This document shows positions 26,566-35,575 of a DNA stretch of 64,000 bases, one piece after another. Location of the stretch: the NCBI RefSeq assembly GCF_003097235.1, contig NZ_QEQQ01000016.1:62001-126000 (forward strand), written 5' to 3'. The notes under the pieces are model-generated. The model made no database searches. It was not told the DNA's origin and was given only the letters and a program-made list of their open reading frames with translations. This DNA is from Pseudomonas sp. CC120222-01a (GTDB lineage: Bacteria; Pseudomonadota; Gammaproteobacteria; Pseudomonadales; Pseudomonadaceae). Position 1 is the first letter of the stretch, and every line of letters starts with the position of its first letter. Both the position numbers and the translations under genes were made by a program.

Positions 26566-27392
26566 GTTTTCTGGTGCTGTTACTGGCGCTGTGGGTAGAG
26601 AAGTTCTCTGCGCTGCGTCATCAGGTACAACGGGACGGTTTCTTCCTGGGTGAGCTGGTGCGCCTGGAGCGCAGTGGCAAGGTGCATCCCTGGTGGACGC
26701 TGGCGATTCTGGTGTTGGCGCCGGTGGCGGTACTGGTGCTGTTGCTGCACGTGCTGGACCCGGTGGCCTACGGTTTGCTGGCCTTGCCGGTGCACCTGCT
26801 GGTGCTGATCTACAGCCTCGGGCGCGGTGATGCCAAGGGTTCCCTCGGGCCATTTCGCGATGCCTGGCGGCGTGGCGACGACCAGGCCGCGCTGCATGTG
26901 GCTGAACGCGACCTGGGCCTGGTGGCCGACGAGCCCCACAGCCTGCTGGTGCGAGTGCAGGGTTACCTGTTGTGGCAGGCCTACCAGAGCTTCTTCGCGG
27001 TGATCTTCTGGTACTTCGTGCTCGGCCCAGGCGCGGCACTGGCCTACCGCCTGCTGGCACTGACGGGCGAGCATAGCCACCAGCCTGCGCTCAAGGCCCG
27101 TGCCGAACAGCTGCGGCATATCATGGACTGGCTGCCAGTGCGGATGCTCGCCCTGAGCTTCGCGCTGGTCGGCAACTTCGTCGCGGTAATGCGGGTGATG
27201 CTGCACGAGCTGCTCAACTGGCATATCAGCGCCGGGCACCTGGTGGCCAGGGTCGGGCGCATTGCCGATGATATCCCCGAGGAAGAAGACCCCCAGCACG
27301 GGCTGGGGCGGCTGGACAGCCTGTGGGAGCTGCTGCTGCGCTGTGCGGTGTTGTGGTACGCAGGGTTTGCCCTGTGGACAGTGCTGGTGTAG
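26562..27392 (+). CDS. ampE: Regulatory signalling modulator AmpE
   Basis: The 276-residue inner-membrane protein starts within the ATGA overlap with ampD. Hydrophobic segments are found at about 1-10, 45-85, 145-170 and 190-215, with the last helix at the C-terminus. It matches AmpE, a partner of AmpD with an uncertain role in beta-lactamase induction and cell-wall sensing. The ampDE order is conserved in gamma-proteobacteria. A cluster of extragenic palindromes follows. Confidence 0.9.
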   Translation: MSFLVLLLALWVEKFSALRHQVQRDGFFLGELVRLERSGKVHPWWTLAILVLAPVAVLVLLLHVLDPVAYGLLALPVHLLVLIYSLGRGDAKGSLGPFRDAWRRGDDQAALHVAERDLGLVADEPHSLLVRVQGYLLWQAYQSFFAVIFWYFVLGPGAALAYRLLALTGEHSHQPALKARAEQLRHIMDWLPVRMLALSFALVGNFVAVMRVMLHELLNWHISAGHLVARVGRIADDIPEEEDPQHGLGRLDSLWELLLRCAVLWYAGFALWTVLV

Positions 27393-27517
27393 GAGCGGCC
27401 TTGCCGGGGCGCCGGACCGGTCGGAAAGGGCCGCAAAGCGGCCCCAGCCATTTGTGCGTTAAAGCTGAAATCTTGGGGCTGCTTCGCAGCCCTTTCGCGA
27501 CACAAGGCCGCTCCCAC
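27389..27517. repeat. Inverted pair of pseudomonad REP elements
   Basis: GGAGCGGCCTTG begins about 27392 and its complement CAAGGCCGCTCC lies at about 27503-27514. Between them are two perfect hairpins, GGGCCGC/GCGGCCC and GGGCTGC/GCAGCCC. The array follows ampE and can end transcription or stabilise the mRNA end. Confidence 0.75.
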
Positions 27518-27619
27518 AAGGGCGGTTAACCTTAAGTTACAAACCTCCGATTCGATCTGCGTTATACAAGTGGCCTAGTGCTATCTCTGCAGAACAACAA
27601 GAATCCATGGAGGTGCCCC

Positions 27620-29632
27620 GTGAAGCGTCTGCTCTACCCGGCCATCGCATTGATGAATCGGCTGAGCTTCGGCCAGAAGTTCAGCCTCATCAGCGTCCTG
27701 TTCTTCCTGCCAATGCTGGCCACCAGTTTTTATCTGGTGCGCGATGCCTACCAGCAGTTCCATGCCACCCGCGCCGAGTTGCAGGGCATTGCCCCGCTGG
27801 TGGACAGCCTGATCCTGCGCGCCGACCTGGAGGCGCTTGGCAACCTGTTGCAGGTCAATGCCGTGCTCGGCCAGTCTGGCCAGGCCGGCGACCTGGAGAC
27901 GCGTATCAGTGCGTTGCAGGACAAGGTCCAGGCGCAGTTGCGCACGCTGCAAGGGGATGAGGCGGTACCACAAGGCAAACTCGAGGAATTGGCCACTGCA
28001 TTTGCCAGTGCCCGGGCGGAGTCCTCTCTGCAGAACAAGGCCGCGCTGTTCGACAAACTGCTGGCCCAGGCCCAGATACTGGGTAAGCAGGTAATCAGCC
28101 AGTCCGGCCTGAGCCAGGACCGCCAGGCTTCGGTACGCCAGTTGAGTGAACTGCTCGGGGTCGCCACGGCGCAAGTCACCCAGGCCCTGGGTGAGGGTCG
28201 GGCCATGGGTGCCGTTGCACTGGGGCGGGGGTTCATCGACTCTGCTGGCAGTGCCCGTTTCGAAGACCTGCTACAGCGCCTTGATCGCCTGGGCGCAGAC
28301 TATGCCTTGCGCTTGGATGATGCCCTGGCCACGGACCGGGCCGCCAAGACCAGTCTGGCGGGCTCGGCGGCTACGAGCCAGGCGACGCTCAGGCAGGCTG
28401 CGTCGTTGTTCGAGGAGCAGGTGGTGGTGGCGGAAACGCTCGATGCCCCATGGCCGACGTTCTATCAGCAGGTCAGCGAACTGATGGCGCAGACCTACCG
28501 CTTCAACGACGCCGTGCTCGCGCACCTGCAGGGGCAGTTGCAGGAACGCCTGGCCGAGCAGCGCCTGCGCATGCTCGCCCTGGGCACGCTGCTGGCCGGT
28601 GTCTTCGTGTTGATCCTGTACTTGTACGGCGGCTTCTATGTATCGACCCGGGCCACCTTGCGCCGGCTGGGCGGTGCCATGGACAAAGTGGCCGCGGGCG
28701 ACATGACAGTCAGCTTCCAGGCCCATAGCCGTGATGAATTGGGTGAGTTGGGCCAGGGCTTCAGTGAAACCGTGCGCCGTATCCGCAGCCTGATCGACCA
28801 GGTTGGTCGCACCGTGGTGGCCGTCGAGGAGCAGGCCGGGCAGGTGCTGGCCGTGTCGGCGCGGAGCAATCAGGCGGTCAGCGGCCAGCGCGAACAGATC
28901 GAGCAGGTGGCCACGGCGATGAACCAGATGAGTGCCACCGCGCAGGAAGTGGCGCGCAGTGCCGCGCTGGCGGCCAACGGCGCACAGCAGGTCAACCTGG
29001 AAAGCGCCAACGGCCGTACCCTGGTGGCCAGCCAGCAACACAGCATCGGTCGCCTCGCCGAGGAAATTGACCAGACCGTGCTGGCGATCAACCGGCTGGC
29101 CGATGACAGCCAGGCCATTGGCCAGGTGCTGGAGGTGATTCGCAGCATTGCCGAGCAGACCAATCTACTGGCGTTGAATGCGGCCATCGAAGCGGCGCGG
29201 GCCGGTGAGCAGGGACGAGGGTTTGCCGTGGTGGCCGATGAAGTGCGTACCTTGGCCCGGCGTACCCAGGACTCCACCGCGCAGATCGCGCAGATGATCC
29301 AGCGCCTGCGCGATGGCGTGGAGCAGGCGGTACGGGCGATGGGCAGCAGCCATCAGATGGCGGCGGGCACTGTCGATGAAGCGCGCCAGGTGCAGCAGGC
29401 GCTGGGCAATATTCTGGGTGCGGTGGGTGGCATCGTCGAGCAGAACCAGCAGATAGCCGCAGCGGTGGAGCAGCAGACGGCGGTGGCCCATGACATCGAC
29501 CGCAACATCGTCGCGATCAACCGGGCGGCGCAGGACACGACCCAAGGCGCTTGCCAGACTGAAGATGCCAGCCGGGCGTTGTCGACGCAGGTGGTGGAGT
29601 TGAAGCGGCTCATCGGGGCGTTCAGGGTGTGA
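27620..29632 (+). CDS. Methyl-accepting chemotaxis protein
   Basis: A GTG start at 27620 (VKRLLYPAIAL) is chosen because GGAGG lies 6 nt upstream; the earlier ATG at 27578 lacks a site. The 670-residue receptor has a first membrane span at about 18-38, a periplasmic helical sensor of about 285 residues, a second span near 325-345 (GTLLAGVFVLILYLYG), a HAMP domain to about 400 and a signalling domain with tip EQTNLLALNAAIEAARAGEQ. The sensor domain is longer than the 150 residues of a four-helix bundle and may be of the bimodular helical type. The ligand is unknown. No CheR-binding pentapeptide is seen at the C-terminus. Confidence 0.9.
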   Translation: MKRLLYPAIALMNRLSFGQKFSLISVLFFLPMLATSFYLVRDAYQQFHATRAELQGIAPLVDSLILRADLEALGNLLQVNAVLGQSGQAGDLETRISALQDKVQAQLRTLQGDEAVPQGKLEELATAFASARAESSLQNKAALFDKLLAQAQILGKQVISQSGLSQDRQASVRQLSELLGVATAQVTQALGEGRAMGAVALGRGFIDSAGSARFEDLLQRLDRLGADYALRLDDALATDRAAKTSLAGSAATSQATLRQAASLFEEQVVVAETLDAPWPTFYQQVSELMAQTYRFNDAVLAHLQGQLQERLAEQRLRMLALGTLLAGVFVLILYLYGGFYVSTRATLRRLGGAMDKVAAGDMTVSFQAHSRDELGELGQGFSETVRRIRSLIDQVGRTVVAVEEQAGQVLAVSARSNQAVSGQREQIEQVATAMNQMSATAQEVARSAALAANGAQQVNLESANGRTLVASQQHSIGRLAEEIDQTVLAINRLADDSQAIGQVLEVIRSIAEQTNLLALNAAIEAARAGEQGRGFAVVADEVRTLARRTQDSTAQIAQMIQRLRDGVEQAVRAMGSSHQMAAGTVDEARQVQQALGNILGAVGGIVEQNQQIAAAVEQQTAVAHDIDRNIVAINRAAQDTTQGACQTEDASRALSTQVVELKRLIGAFRV

Positions 29633-29668
29633 TTGCCTGCATGCAGCTCTTGAGACCTGCGCATGACC

Positions 29669-29698
29669 TGTGGGAGCGGGCGTGCCCGCGAAGAGGCC
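29669..29698. repeat. Single REP element
   Basis: One copy of the pseudomonad palindrome, with core GAGCGGGCGTGCCCGCGAAG, lies between the MCP gene and the convergent TatD-family gene. Confidence 0.7.
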
Positions 29699-29702
29699 GG
29701 TA

Positions 29703-30479
29703 CTACCAGCCAAAAATCTCACAGGCATTTCGGCTGCTGGCTTCAGCCAATACTTCGACCTCGATGCCCATCACCTCGGCCAGGGCTTCGGCAATCTCAG
29801 GCAAATGCTCCGGGCTGTTGCGCTCGCCTGCAAACATCACCGGGGCCATGTCTGGCGAATCGGTCTCCAGCACGATGCTTTCCAGCGGCAGGCGCGGCAA
29901 GGTCTTGCGCAGGCGCAACGCCTGCGGCCAGGTCGCTGCACCGCCCAGCCCAAGCCGGAAGCCCAGCTTGATGTACTCGCGCGCTTCTTCATAACTGCCG
30001 GCAAAGGCATGGATCACTCCCGCCCGCGCCGGCTTGTAGCGCTTGAGGGTGGCAATCACCTGGGCGTGGCTGCGACGCACGTGCAACAGGGCCGGCAGCG
30101 CGAAGTCGCAGGCCATTTGCAGCTGGGCTTCGAACAGCGCCTGCTGGCGTTCCTTGTCCAGCGCTTCGAGGTAGTAGTCCAGGCCGAATTCGCCCACCGC
30201 ACACAGCCTTGGGTCACCCTGCAGGCGCTCCAGCCAGTCACGCAGCTGCTTCAGGTGCTCCGGCCGGTGCTGCTCCAGGTAAACCGGGTGCAGCCCTAGC
30301 GCCGCATGCACGCTGCCTTCGGCGCAGGCGAGGTCCCACACCCGCTGGAAATTCGCCTGGTACACCCCCAGCACCACCATGCGCTCCACCCCGCGCACCG
30401 CCGCGTTGGCCAGCAGGCTCGGGCGGTCGGCGTCGAAGTCGGGGAAGTCCAGATGGGTGTGGGTGTCGATCAGGCGCAT
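29703..30479 (-). CDS. TatD-family metal-dependent hydrolase
   Basis: The 258-residue TIM-barrel protein has the metal-binding set of the TatD family: DTHTHLDFPDF at the N-terminus, the Glu in VGEFGLDYY near 97, His in LLHVRRSH near 130, His in IHAFAGS near 155 and Asp in LETDSPDM near 205. Relatives (TatD, YcfH, YjjV) are Mg-dependent DNases or deacylases; the closest in length and motifs is the YjjV group. It starts only 2 nt after the cra stop on the same strand, so it is probably made from the same mRNA as the fructose repressor, although no functional link is known. Confidence 0.9.
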   Translation of the reverse strand: MRLIDTHTHLDFPDFDADRPSLLANAAVRGVERMVVLGVYQANFQRVWDLACAEGSVHAALGLHPVYLEQHRPEHLKQLRDWLERLQGDPRLCAVGEFGLDYYLEALDKERQQALFEAQLQMACDFALPALLHVRRSHAQVIATLKRYKPARAGVIHAFAGSYEEAREYIKLGFRLGLGGAATWPQALRLRKTLPRLPLESIVLETDSPDMAPVMFAGERNSPEHLPEIAEALAEVMGIEVEVLAEASSRNACEIFGW

Positions 30480-30481
30480 GC

Positions 30482-31477
30482 TCAGGCCGCAGTGATGCGT
30501 TGCTTGAAGGTCCGGCCAATGGCGTGCACGCCGGGCTCGTAGCGCTTGTCCTCGATGGCGGCCAGGGCCAGTTCCAGCGCGGTGGCGGCGATCAGGCCGT
30601 GCTGCTGGGCCATGGCGTTGACCGGCAGTGGCAGGAAGTCGAGCAACTGGTTGTCACCGAAGGTGCCCAGGTGCAGCTGGCGCGAATCGGCCGGGCGCGC
30701 CTGCAAGGTGTCGAATACCCCCTGCAGCAGTACGTAGGAGGTGGTCACCAGGGCATCCGGCAAACCGCCTTGTTCGTCGATCAGCTGCTGCATCAGGCGC
30801 TGGCCGCATTCACGGCTGAAGCCCTCGCCCTGATAGCGGCGCACCACGCCGGCGAAACCTTGCATGGCTTCGTCGAAACCACCGGCACGGGCCTGGCTGA
30901 CCGACAGCTCCGGGCGGGCACCGATCAGCGCGATGCTTTTCGGCGCAGTGGCCAGCAGGCTGTCGGCCAGCTGGCGGCTGGCGTCGCGGTCGTCGCTGAT
31001 CACCGAGCAGAAGTGTGCCGGGTCCAGGCGCCGGTCGATGGCAATCACCGGCAGGCCCTTGTCCTGCAGCTCACGGTAGCTGTCATCCTCCGGCGGCAGG
31101 CAGCTGGCGACGAACAGGGCATCGCAACGGCGGGCGCGGAACAGTTGCTGCAGCTGGCGCTCACTGTCGGGCTGGTCGTCGCTGCTGGCGATCAGCAGCT
31201 GGTAGCCACGGGCGCGGGCGCCTTGCTCAAGCTGTTTGGCGATGCGGGCATAGCTGGGGTTCTCCAGATCCGGGAGAATGAAGCCCAGGGTGCGGGTGTG
31301 CCGGCTGCGCAGGCCGGCTGCTTGCGGGTTGGGGGTGAAGCCATGGGCCTCGACCACCGCGCGCACCCGCTCGACAGTGCTGTTGCTGATGCGCTGCTGT
31401 TCGGCCTTGCCATTGATGACATAACTGGCCGTGGTCACTGACACACCGGCCAGACGGGCGATATCGCTGAGTTTCAC
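30482..31477 (-). CDS. cra: Fructose repressor Cra (FruR), LacI family
   Basis: The start is GTG at 31475-31477 (VKLSDIARLAGVS), with AAGGAA 7 nt upstream; E. coli cra also starts with GTG. The 331-residue protein has a LacI-type HTH and hinge (residues 1-60: LAGVSVTTASYVINGK) and a periplasmic-binding-protein-like core (60-331) that binds fructose-1-phosphate. It represses the divergent fruBKA operon by binding the operator at 31636-31647. In P. putida Cra acts mainly as a local fructose regulator, unlike the global E. coli protein. Divergent placement with fruB fits that role. Confidence 0.95.
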   Translation of the reverse strand: MKLSDIARLAGVSVTTASYVINGKAEQQRISNSTVERVRAVVEAHGFTPNPQAAGLRSRHTRTLGFILPDLENPSYARIAKQLEQGARARGYQLLIASSDDQPDSERQLQQLFRARRCDALFVASCLPPEDDSYRELQDKGLPVIAIDRRLDPAHFCSVISDDRDASRQLADSLLATAPKSIALIGARPELSVSQARAGGFDEAMQGFAGVVRRYQGEGFSRECGQRLMQQLIDEQGGLPDALVTTSYVLLQGVFDTLQARPADSRQLHLGTFGDNQLLDFLPLPVNAMAQQHGLIAATALELALAAIEDKRYEPGVHAIGRTFKQRITAA

Positions 31478-31626
31478 CGAATTTTCCTTGTTATTACCGG
31501 GACTGGCTACGGAACCAGGACCGGGTAGTTTGACCCGGATTGGCCGCCACGCGCAGGCGACCATTGTCGCAATTGTCCGACAGGATGGGGCTTTTTCCTC
31601 GGAAGATTATCGAGTAACGTGGCCGC

Positions 31627-31655
31627 TTGGTCAGATTAAACGTTTCAGCTATTAA
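31627..31655 (+). promoter_or_regulatory. fruB promoter with Cra operator in the spacer
   Basis: TTAAACGTTTCA at 31636-31647 is the sequence I know as the P. putida Cra operator; its reverse, TGAAACGTTTAA, fits the E. coli Cra consensus. It lies between TTGGTC (31627-31632) and TATTAA (31650-31655), which are 17 nt apart and form a reasonable sigma70 promoter for fruBKA. Binding there would block RNA polymerase until fructose-1-phosphate releases Cra. The start codon of fruB is about 120 nt further on. Confidence 0.75.
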
Positions 31656-31775
31656 ATTTTCTGCCTCGGCTGCCGTGCGTGCAAGGCTGTCGAACTGGCT
31701 GATTCTGTGAATATCACAACAATACCTCAGTACCCGGCATCAAAACCGAGCCCGGGGCTGCAAAAGGAGAAGGTC

Positions 31776-34628
31776 ATGCTCGAGCTCGCCAAAGAGCAGA
31801 TAGCCATGGGCCAGAAGGCCGCCGACAAGTCAGCGGCACTGCGCCTGCTGGCGGATCAGCTGGTGGCCGACGGCCTGGTTGCCGAAGGTTATCTCGAAGG
31901 GCTGCAGGCGCGTGAAGCACAAGGCTCGACGTTCCTTGGCCAGGGCATCGCCATTCCGCATGGCACCCCGCAGACTCGTGAGCTGGTGTTCGCCACCGGC
32001 GTGCGCCTGTTGCAGTTCCCCGAAGGCGTGGACTGGGGCGATGGCCAGATCGTCTACCTGGCCATCGGCATCGCCGCCCGTTCCGACGAACACCTGCGCC
32101 TGCTGCAACTGCTGACCCGCGCCCTCGGCGAAACCGACCTGGCCGAGGCACTGCGCCGGGCCAGTTCTGCCGAGGCGTTGCTCAAGTTGCTGCAAGGCGC
32201 GCCGCAGGAACTGGCGCTGGATGCGCAACTGGTCGGCCTGAACCTGCCGGCTGAAGATTTCGACGAGCTGGCCTGGCGCGGTGCGCGTCTGCTGCAGCGT
32301 GCCGGTTGTGTCGACAGCGGCTTCGCTGCCGTGCTGCAACAGGCCGAACCGCTGCCGCTGGGCGAGGGCCTGTGGTGGCTGCACAGCGAGCGTCAGGTGC
32401 GCCAGCCCGGCCTTGCCTTCATCACCCCGCAACAGCCCCTGCGTTATCGCGACCAGCCGCTCAATGGCCTGTTCTGCCTGGCCAGCCTCGGCGCAGCCCA
32501 CCAGGCGCTGCTCGAACGCCTGTGCGAAGTGCTGATCGAGGGTCGTGGGCAAACCCTCTACCAGGCCACCAGCAGCCGCGCGGTACTTGAAGTGCTGGGC
32601 GGTGAGGCACCGGCGGACTGGCCCACTGCACGGATTGTGCTGGCCAACCCGCATGGGCTGCACGCGCGCCCGGCGAAGGTGCTGGCGCAACTGGCCAAGG
32701 ATTTCGAGGGCGAGATTCGCGTGCGGGTGCTCGACAGTGCGCAGCCGGCGGTGTCGATCAAGAGCTTGAGCAAGCTGCTCAGCCTCGGCGCCCGCCGTGG
32801 TCAGGAGCTTGAGCTGAGTGCTGAACCATCGATTGCCGGCGATGCCTTGCCCGTGTTGCTGGCCGCCATCGAGCAAGGCCTGGGCGAAGAGGTCGAGCCT
32901 CTGCTGCAAGCCACCGCCTCGTTCATTGGCAGCGCAACCTCAACACTCCAGGCCCCGACTGCGGGCAGCCGCGTCCAGGGCGTCAGTGCCTCCCCCGGTA
33001 TTGCCAGCGGGCCGGCGCATGTCTGCGTCGAGCGCGATATCGATTATCCACTGCGCGGTGAGTCGCCCGCCCAGGAGCGCCTGAAGCTGCGCGACGCGCT
33101 GAATGCGGTGAATGGCGAACTGCAGGCGCTGGTGCAGCGCAGCGACAAGTCGATTGGCGAGATTTTCGTCACCCACCAGGAAATGCTCGCCGACCCGGCC
33201 CTGAGCGACGATGTCGACGCCCGCCTGGCCCAGGGCGAAAGTGCGGCGGCGGCCTGGATGGCGGTGATCGAAGCGGCGGCGCGGCAGCAGGAAGCGCTGC
33301 ACGATGCCCTGCTGGCCGAGCGTGCTGCCGACCTGCGCGACATTGGTCGCCGGGTGCTGGCCCAGTTGTGCGGCGTGCAGGCCCAGGCCGAGCCGGAACA
33401 GCCCTATGTGCTGGTCATGGGCGAAGTTGGCCCCTCCGATGTCGCCCGCCTGGACCCGGCCCGTGTCGCCGGCATCGTCACCGCGCATGGCGGCGCCACG
33501 GCGCACAGCGCGATCGTCGCCCGTGCCTTGGGTATCCCGGCGGTGGTCGGTGCGGGCCCTGCGATCCTGATGCTCGCTTCCGGCACACCGCTGCTGCTCG
33601 ACGGCCAGCGCGGCGTGGTCAGCGTCGCGCCGCCCGCCGATGAGTTGCAACGCGCCCTGGCCGAGCGCGACCAGCGCGAACAGCGCCTGCAAGCTGCCTG
33701 GGCCAAGCGCCATGAACCGGCGGTGACCCGCGATGGCCATGCCATCGAAGTGTTCGCCAACATCGGCGAGAGCAGCGGCATCGACAAGGTGGTGGAGCAG
33801 GGTGCCGAAGGCGTTGGCCTGTTGCGCACCGAGCTGATCTTCATGGCCCACTCGCAAGCGCCCGATGTGGCCACCCAGGAAGCGGAGTACCGCCGTGTGC
33901 TCGACGGCCTCGGCGGTCGGCCGCTGGTGGTGCGCACCCTTGATGTGGGGGGCGACAAACCCTTGCCGTACTGGCCGATCGATGCCGAGGAAAACCCGTT
34001 CCTCGGTGTGCGCGGCGTGCGCCTGACACTGCAACGTCCGCAGATCATGGAAGACCAGCTGCGTGCCTTGCTGCGCGCCGCCGACCAGCGGCCCCTGCGC
34101 ATCATGTTCCCCATGGTCGGGCAAATTCACGAATGGCGTGAGGCGCGGGCCATGGTCGAGCGCCTGCGCCTGGAAACCCCGGTCGCCGACCTGCAGGTCG
34201 GGATCATGGTCGAGGTGCCGTCCGCCGCCTTGCTGGCGCCGCAGCTGGCCCGTGAAGTGGACTTCTTCAGCATCGGCACCAACGACCTGACCCAGTACAC
34301 CCTGGCCATCGACCGTGGTCACCCGAGCCTGTCTGCCCAGGCCGACGGCCTGCACCCGGCGGTGCTGAGCCTGATCGACATGACCGTGCGCGCGGCCCAC
34401 GCCGAAGGCAAGTGGGTAGGCGTGTGCGGCGAACTGGCCGCCGACCCGCAGGCGGTGGCCGTGCTGCTGGGGCTGGATGTGGACGAGTTGAGCGTGGCCG
34501 CCCGCAGCATTGCCGAAGTCAAAGCCCTGGTGCGCCAGGCTGATCACCAAACAGCCCGCGCCTTGGCGCGCGAGGCCTTGCAACAGGACAGCGCCGCGGC
34601 GGTTCGCGCGCTGGTGGAGCGTTACTGA
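31776..34628 (+). CDS. fruB: Fructose PTS multiphosphoryl transfer protein (EIIA-HPr-EI)
   Basis: ATG 31776 (MLELAKEQIAMG) has AAGGAG 6 nt upstream; the open frame before it is leader. The 950-residue protein fuses three PTS parts: EIIA-Fru (about 1-145, phospho-His62 in IAIPHGT), HPr (about 285-370, His296 in GLHARPA) and enzyme I (about 395-950, His577 in GGATAHSAI, with the PEP-binding C-terminal barrel). A linker of about 135 residues joins EIIA to HPr. It passes phosphate from PEP through to FruA, so this one polypeptide replaces free EI and HPr for sugar uptake. First gene of fruBKA. Confidence 0.96.
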   Translation: MLELAKEQIAMGQKAADKSAALRLLADQLVADGLVAEGYLEGLQAREAQGSTFLGQGIAIPHGTPQTRELVFATGVRLLQFPEGVDWGDGQIVYLAIGIAARSDEHLRLLQLLTRALGETDLAEALRRASSAEALLKLLQGAPQELALDAQLVGLNLPAEDFDELAWRGARLLQRAGCVDSGFAAVLQQAEPLPLGEGLWWLHSERQVRQPGLAFITPQQPLRYRDQPLNGLFCLASLGAAHQALLERLCEVLIEGRGQTLYQATSSRAVLEVLGGEAPADWPTARIVLANPHGLHARPAKVLAQLAKDFEGEIRVRVLDSAQPAVSIKSLSKLLSLGARRGQELELSAEPSIAGDALPVLLAAIEQGLGEEVEPLLQATASFIGSATSTLQAPTAGSRVQGVSASPGIASGPAHVCVERDIDYPLRGESPAQERLKLRDALNAVNGELQALVQRSDKSIGEIFVTHQEMLADPALSDDVDARLAQGESAAAAWMAVIEAAARQQEALHDALLAERAADLRDIGRRVLAQLCGVQAQAEPEQPYVLVMGEVGPSDVARLDPARVAGIVTAHGGATAHSAIVARALGIPAVVGAGPAILMLASGTPLLLDGQRGVVSVAPPADELQRALAERDQREQRLQAAWAKRHEPAVTRDGHAIEVFANIGESSGIDKVVEQGAEGVGLLRTELIFMAHSQAPDVATQEAEYRRVLDGLGGRPLVVRTLDVGGDKPLPYWPIDAEENPFLGVRGVRLTLQRPQIMEDQLRALLRAADQRPLRIMFPMVGQIHEWREARAMVERLRLETPVADLQVGIMVEVPSAALLAPQLAREVDFFSIGTNDLTQYTLAIDRGHPSLSAQADGLHPAVLSLIDMTVRAAHAEGKWVGVCGELAADPQAVAVLLGLDVDELSVAARSIAEVKALVRQADHQTARALAREALQQDSAAAVRALVERY

Positions 34629-35575
34629 TGGCCAAGATTCTCACCCTGACCCTCAACCCGGCGCTGGACATCACCGTCAGCCTCGACGCCTTGCGCCCAG
34701 GCCACGTCAACCGGGCCCACGACCAGCAAAGCCACGCGGCGGGCAAAGGCCTGAACGTGGCTCAGGTGCTGGCCGACCTGGGCCACAGCGTCACTGTCGG
34801 GGGCTTCCTGGGCCGCGACAACCTGCAACCGTTCGAAGCGCTGATCGCCCGGCGCGGGTTTGCCGACTGCTTCGTGCGGGTGGCCGGTGAAACCCGCAGC
34901 AACCTCAAACTGGTCGAGGCCGATGGTCGGGTGACCGACATCAACGGCTTGGGGCCGGAGGTCGACGAAGCCGCCCGCGCCGAGTTGCTGAGCCGTCTGC
35001 AGCAAGTGGCGCCAGGGCATGACGCGGTGGTGGTCGCGGGCAGCCTGCCGCGTGGCATCAGCCCCGAATGGTTCCGCCAGATGCTCGAGCAGTTGCAGGC
35101 ACAAGGGCTCAAGGTGGCCCTCGACAGTAGTGGTGACGCGTTGCGTGTCGGCCTGCAGAGTGCCCCCTGGCTGGTCAAACCCAATACCGAAGAACTGGGC
35201 GAAGTGCTGGGCCTGGCCGTGCAGAACGCCGCCGAGCAGCGCGCCGCTGCCGGACAACTGCTGGCCAGTGGTGTCGAGCATGTGGTGGTGTCAGCGGGCG
35301 AGCAGGGTGTCAGCTGGTTTACTGCTGGCCTGGCGCTGCAGGCGCGCCCGCCCCAGGTTCGGGTGGCCAGTACCGTAGGCGCGGGTGATTCGCTGGTCGC
35401 CGGCATGGTCCACGGCCTGCTGGCAGCGGAATGCCCCCAGCAGACCTTGCGCCGTGCCACGGCCATCGCCGCGCAGGCCGTGACCCAGGTCGGCTTCGGC
35501 ATCTGCGACCGCGCGCAGCTCGCGCAGCTGGAGGCCGCCGTGCAACTGACAGAACAACAAGAGGGTTGCCGATGA
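34628..35575 (+). CDS. fruK: 1-phosphofructokinase
   Basis: The 315-residue PfkB-family kinase starts at the ATG that overlaps the fruB stop by one base (TGATG). It shows the N-terminal LTLNPALDITV block, the sugar-binding GGKGLN-type AAGKGLNVAQ motif near 40 and the C-terminal catalytic VASTVGAGDSLVAG block with the active Asp near 255. It phosphorylates fructose-1-phosphate, made by FruA, to fructose-1,6-bisphosphate. This removes the Cra inducer and feeds glycolysis. Tight overlap with both neighbours shows one transcript. Confidence 0.96.
   Translation: MAKILTLTLNPALDITVSLDALRPGHVNRAHDQQSHAAGKGLNVAQVLADLGHSVTVGGFLGRDNLQPFEALIARRGFADCFVRVAGETRSNLKLVEADGRVTDINGLGPEVDEAARAELLSRLQQVAPGHDAVVVAGSLPRGISPEWFRQMLEQLQAQGLKVALDSSGDALRVGLQSAPWLVKPNTEELGEVLGLAVQNAAEQRAAAGQLLASGVEHVVVSAGEQGVSWFTAGLALQARPPQVRVASTVGAGDSLVAGMVHGLLAAECPQQTLRRATAIAAQAVTQVGFGICDRAQLAQLEAAVQLTEQQEGCR

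Noticed and set aside
27430..27515. Possible CRISPR-like or tRNA-like repeat cluster after ampE
   Set aside because: The repeats are palindromic REP elements with hairpins, not regularly spaced direct repeats; no tRNA fold is present.
32940..34583. 547-codon minus-strand frame opposite fruB
   Set aside because: Antisense shadow of the enzyme I domain.
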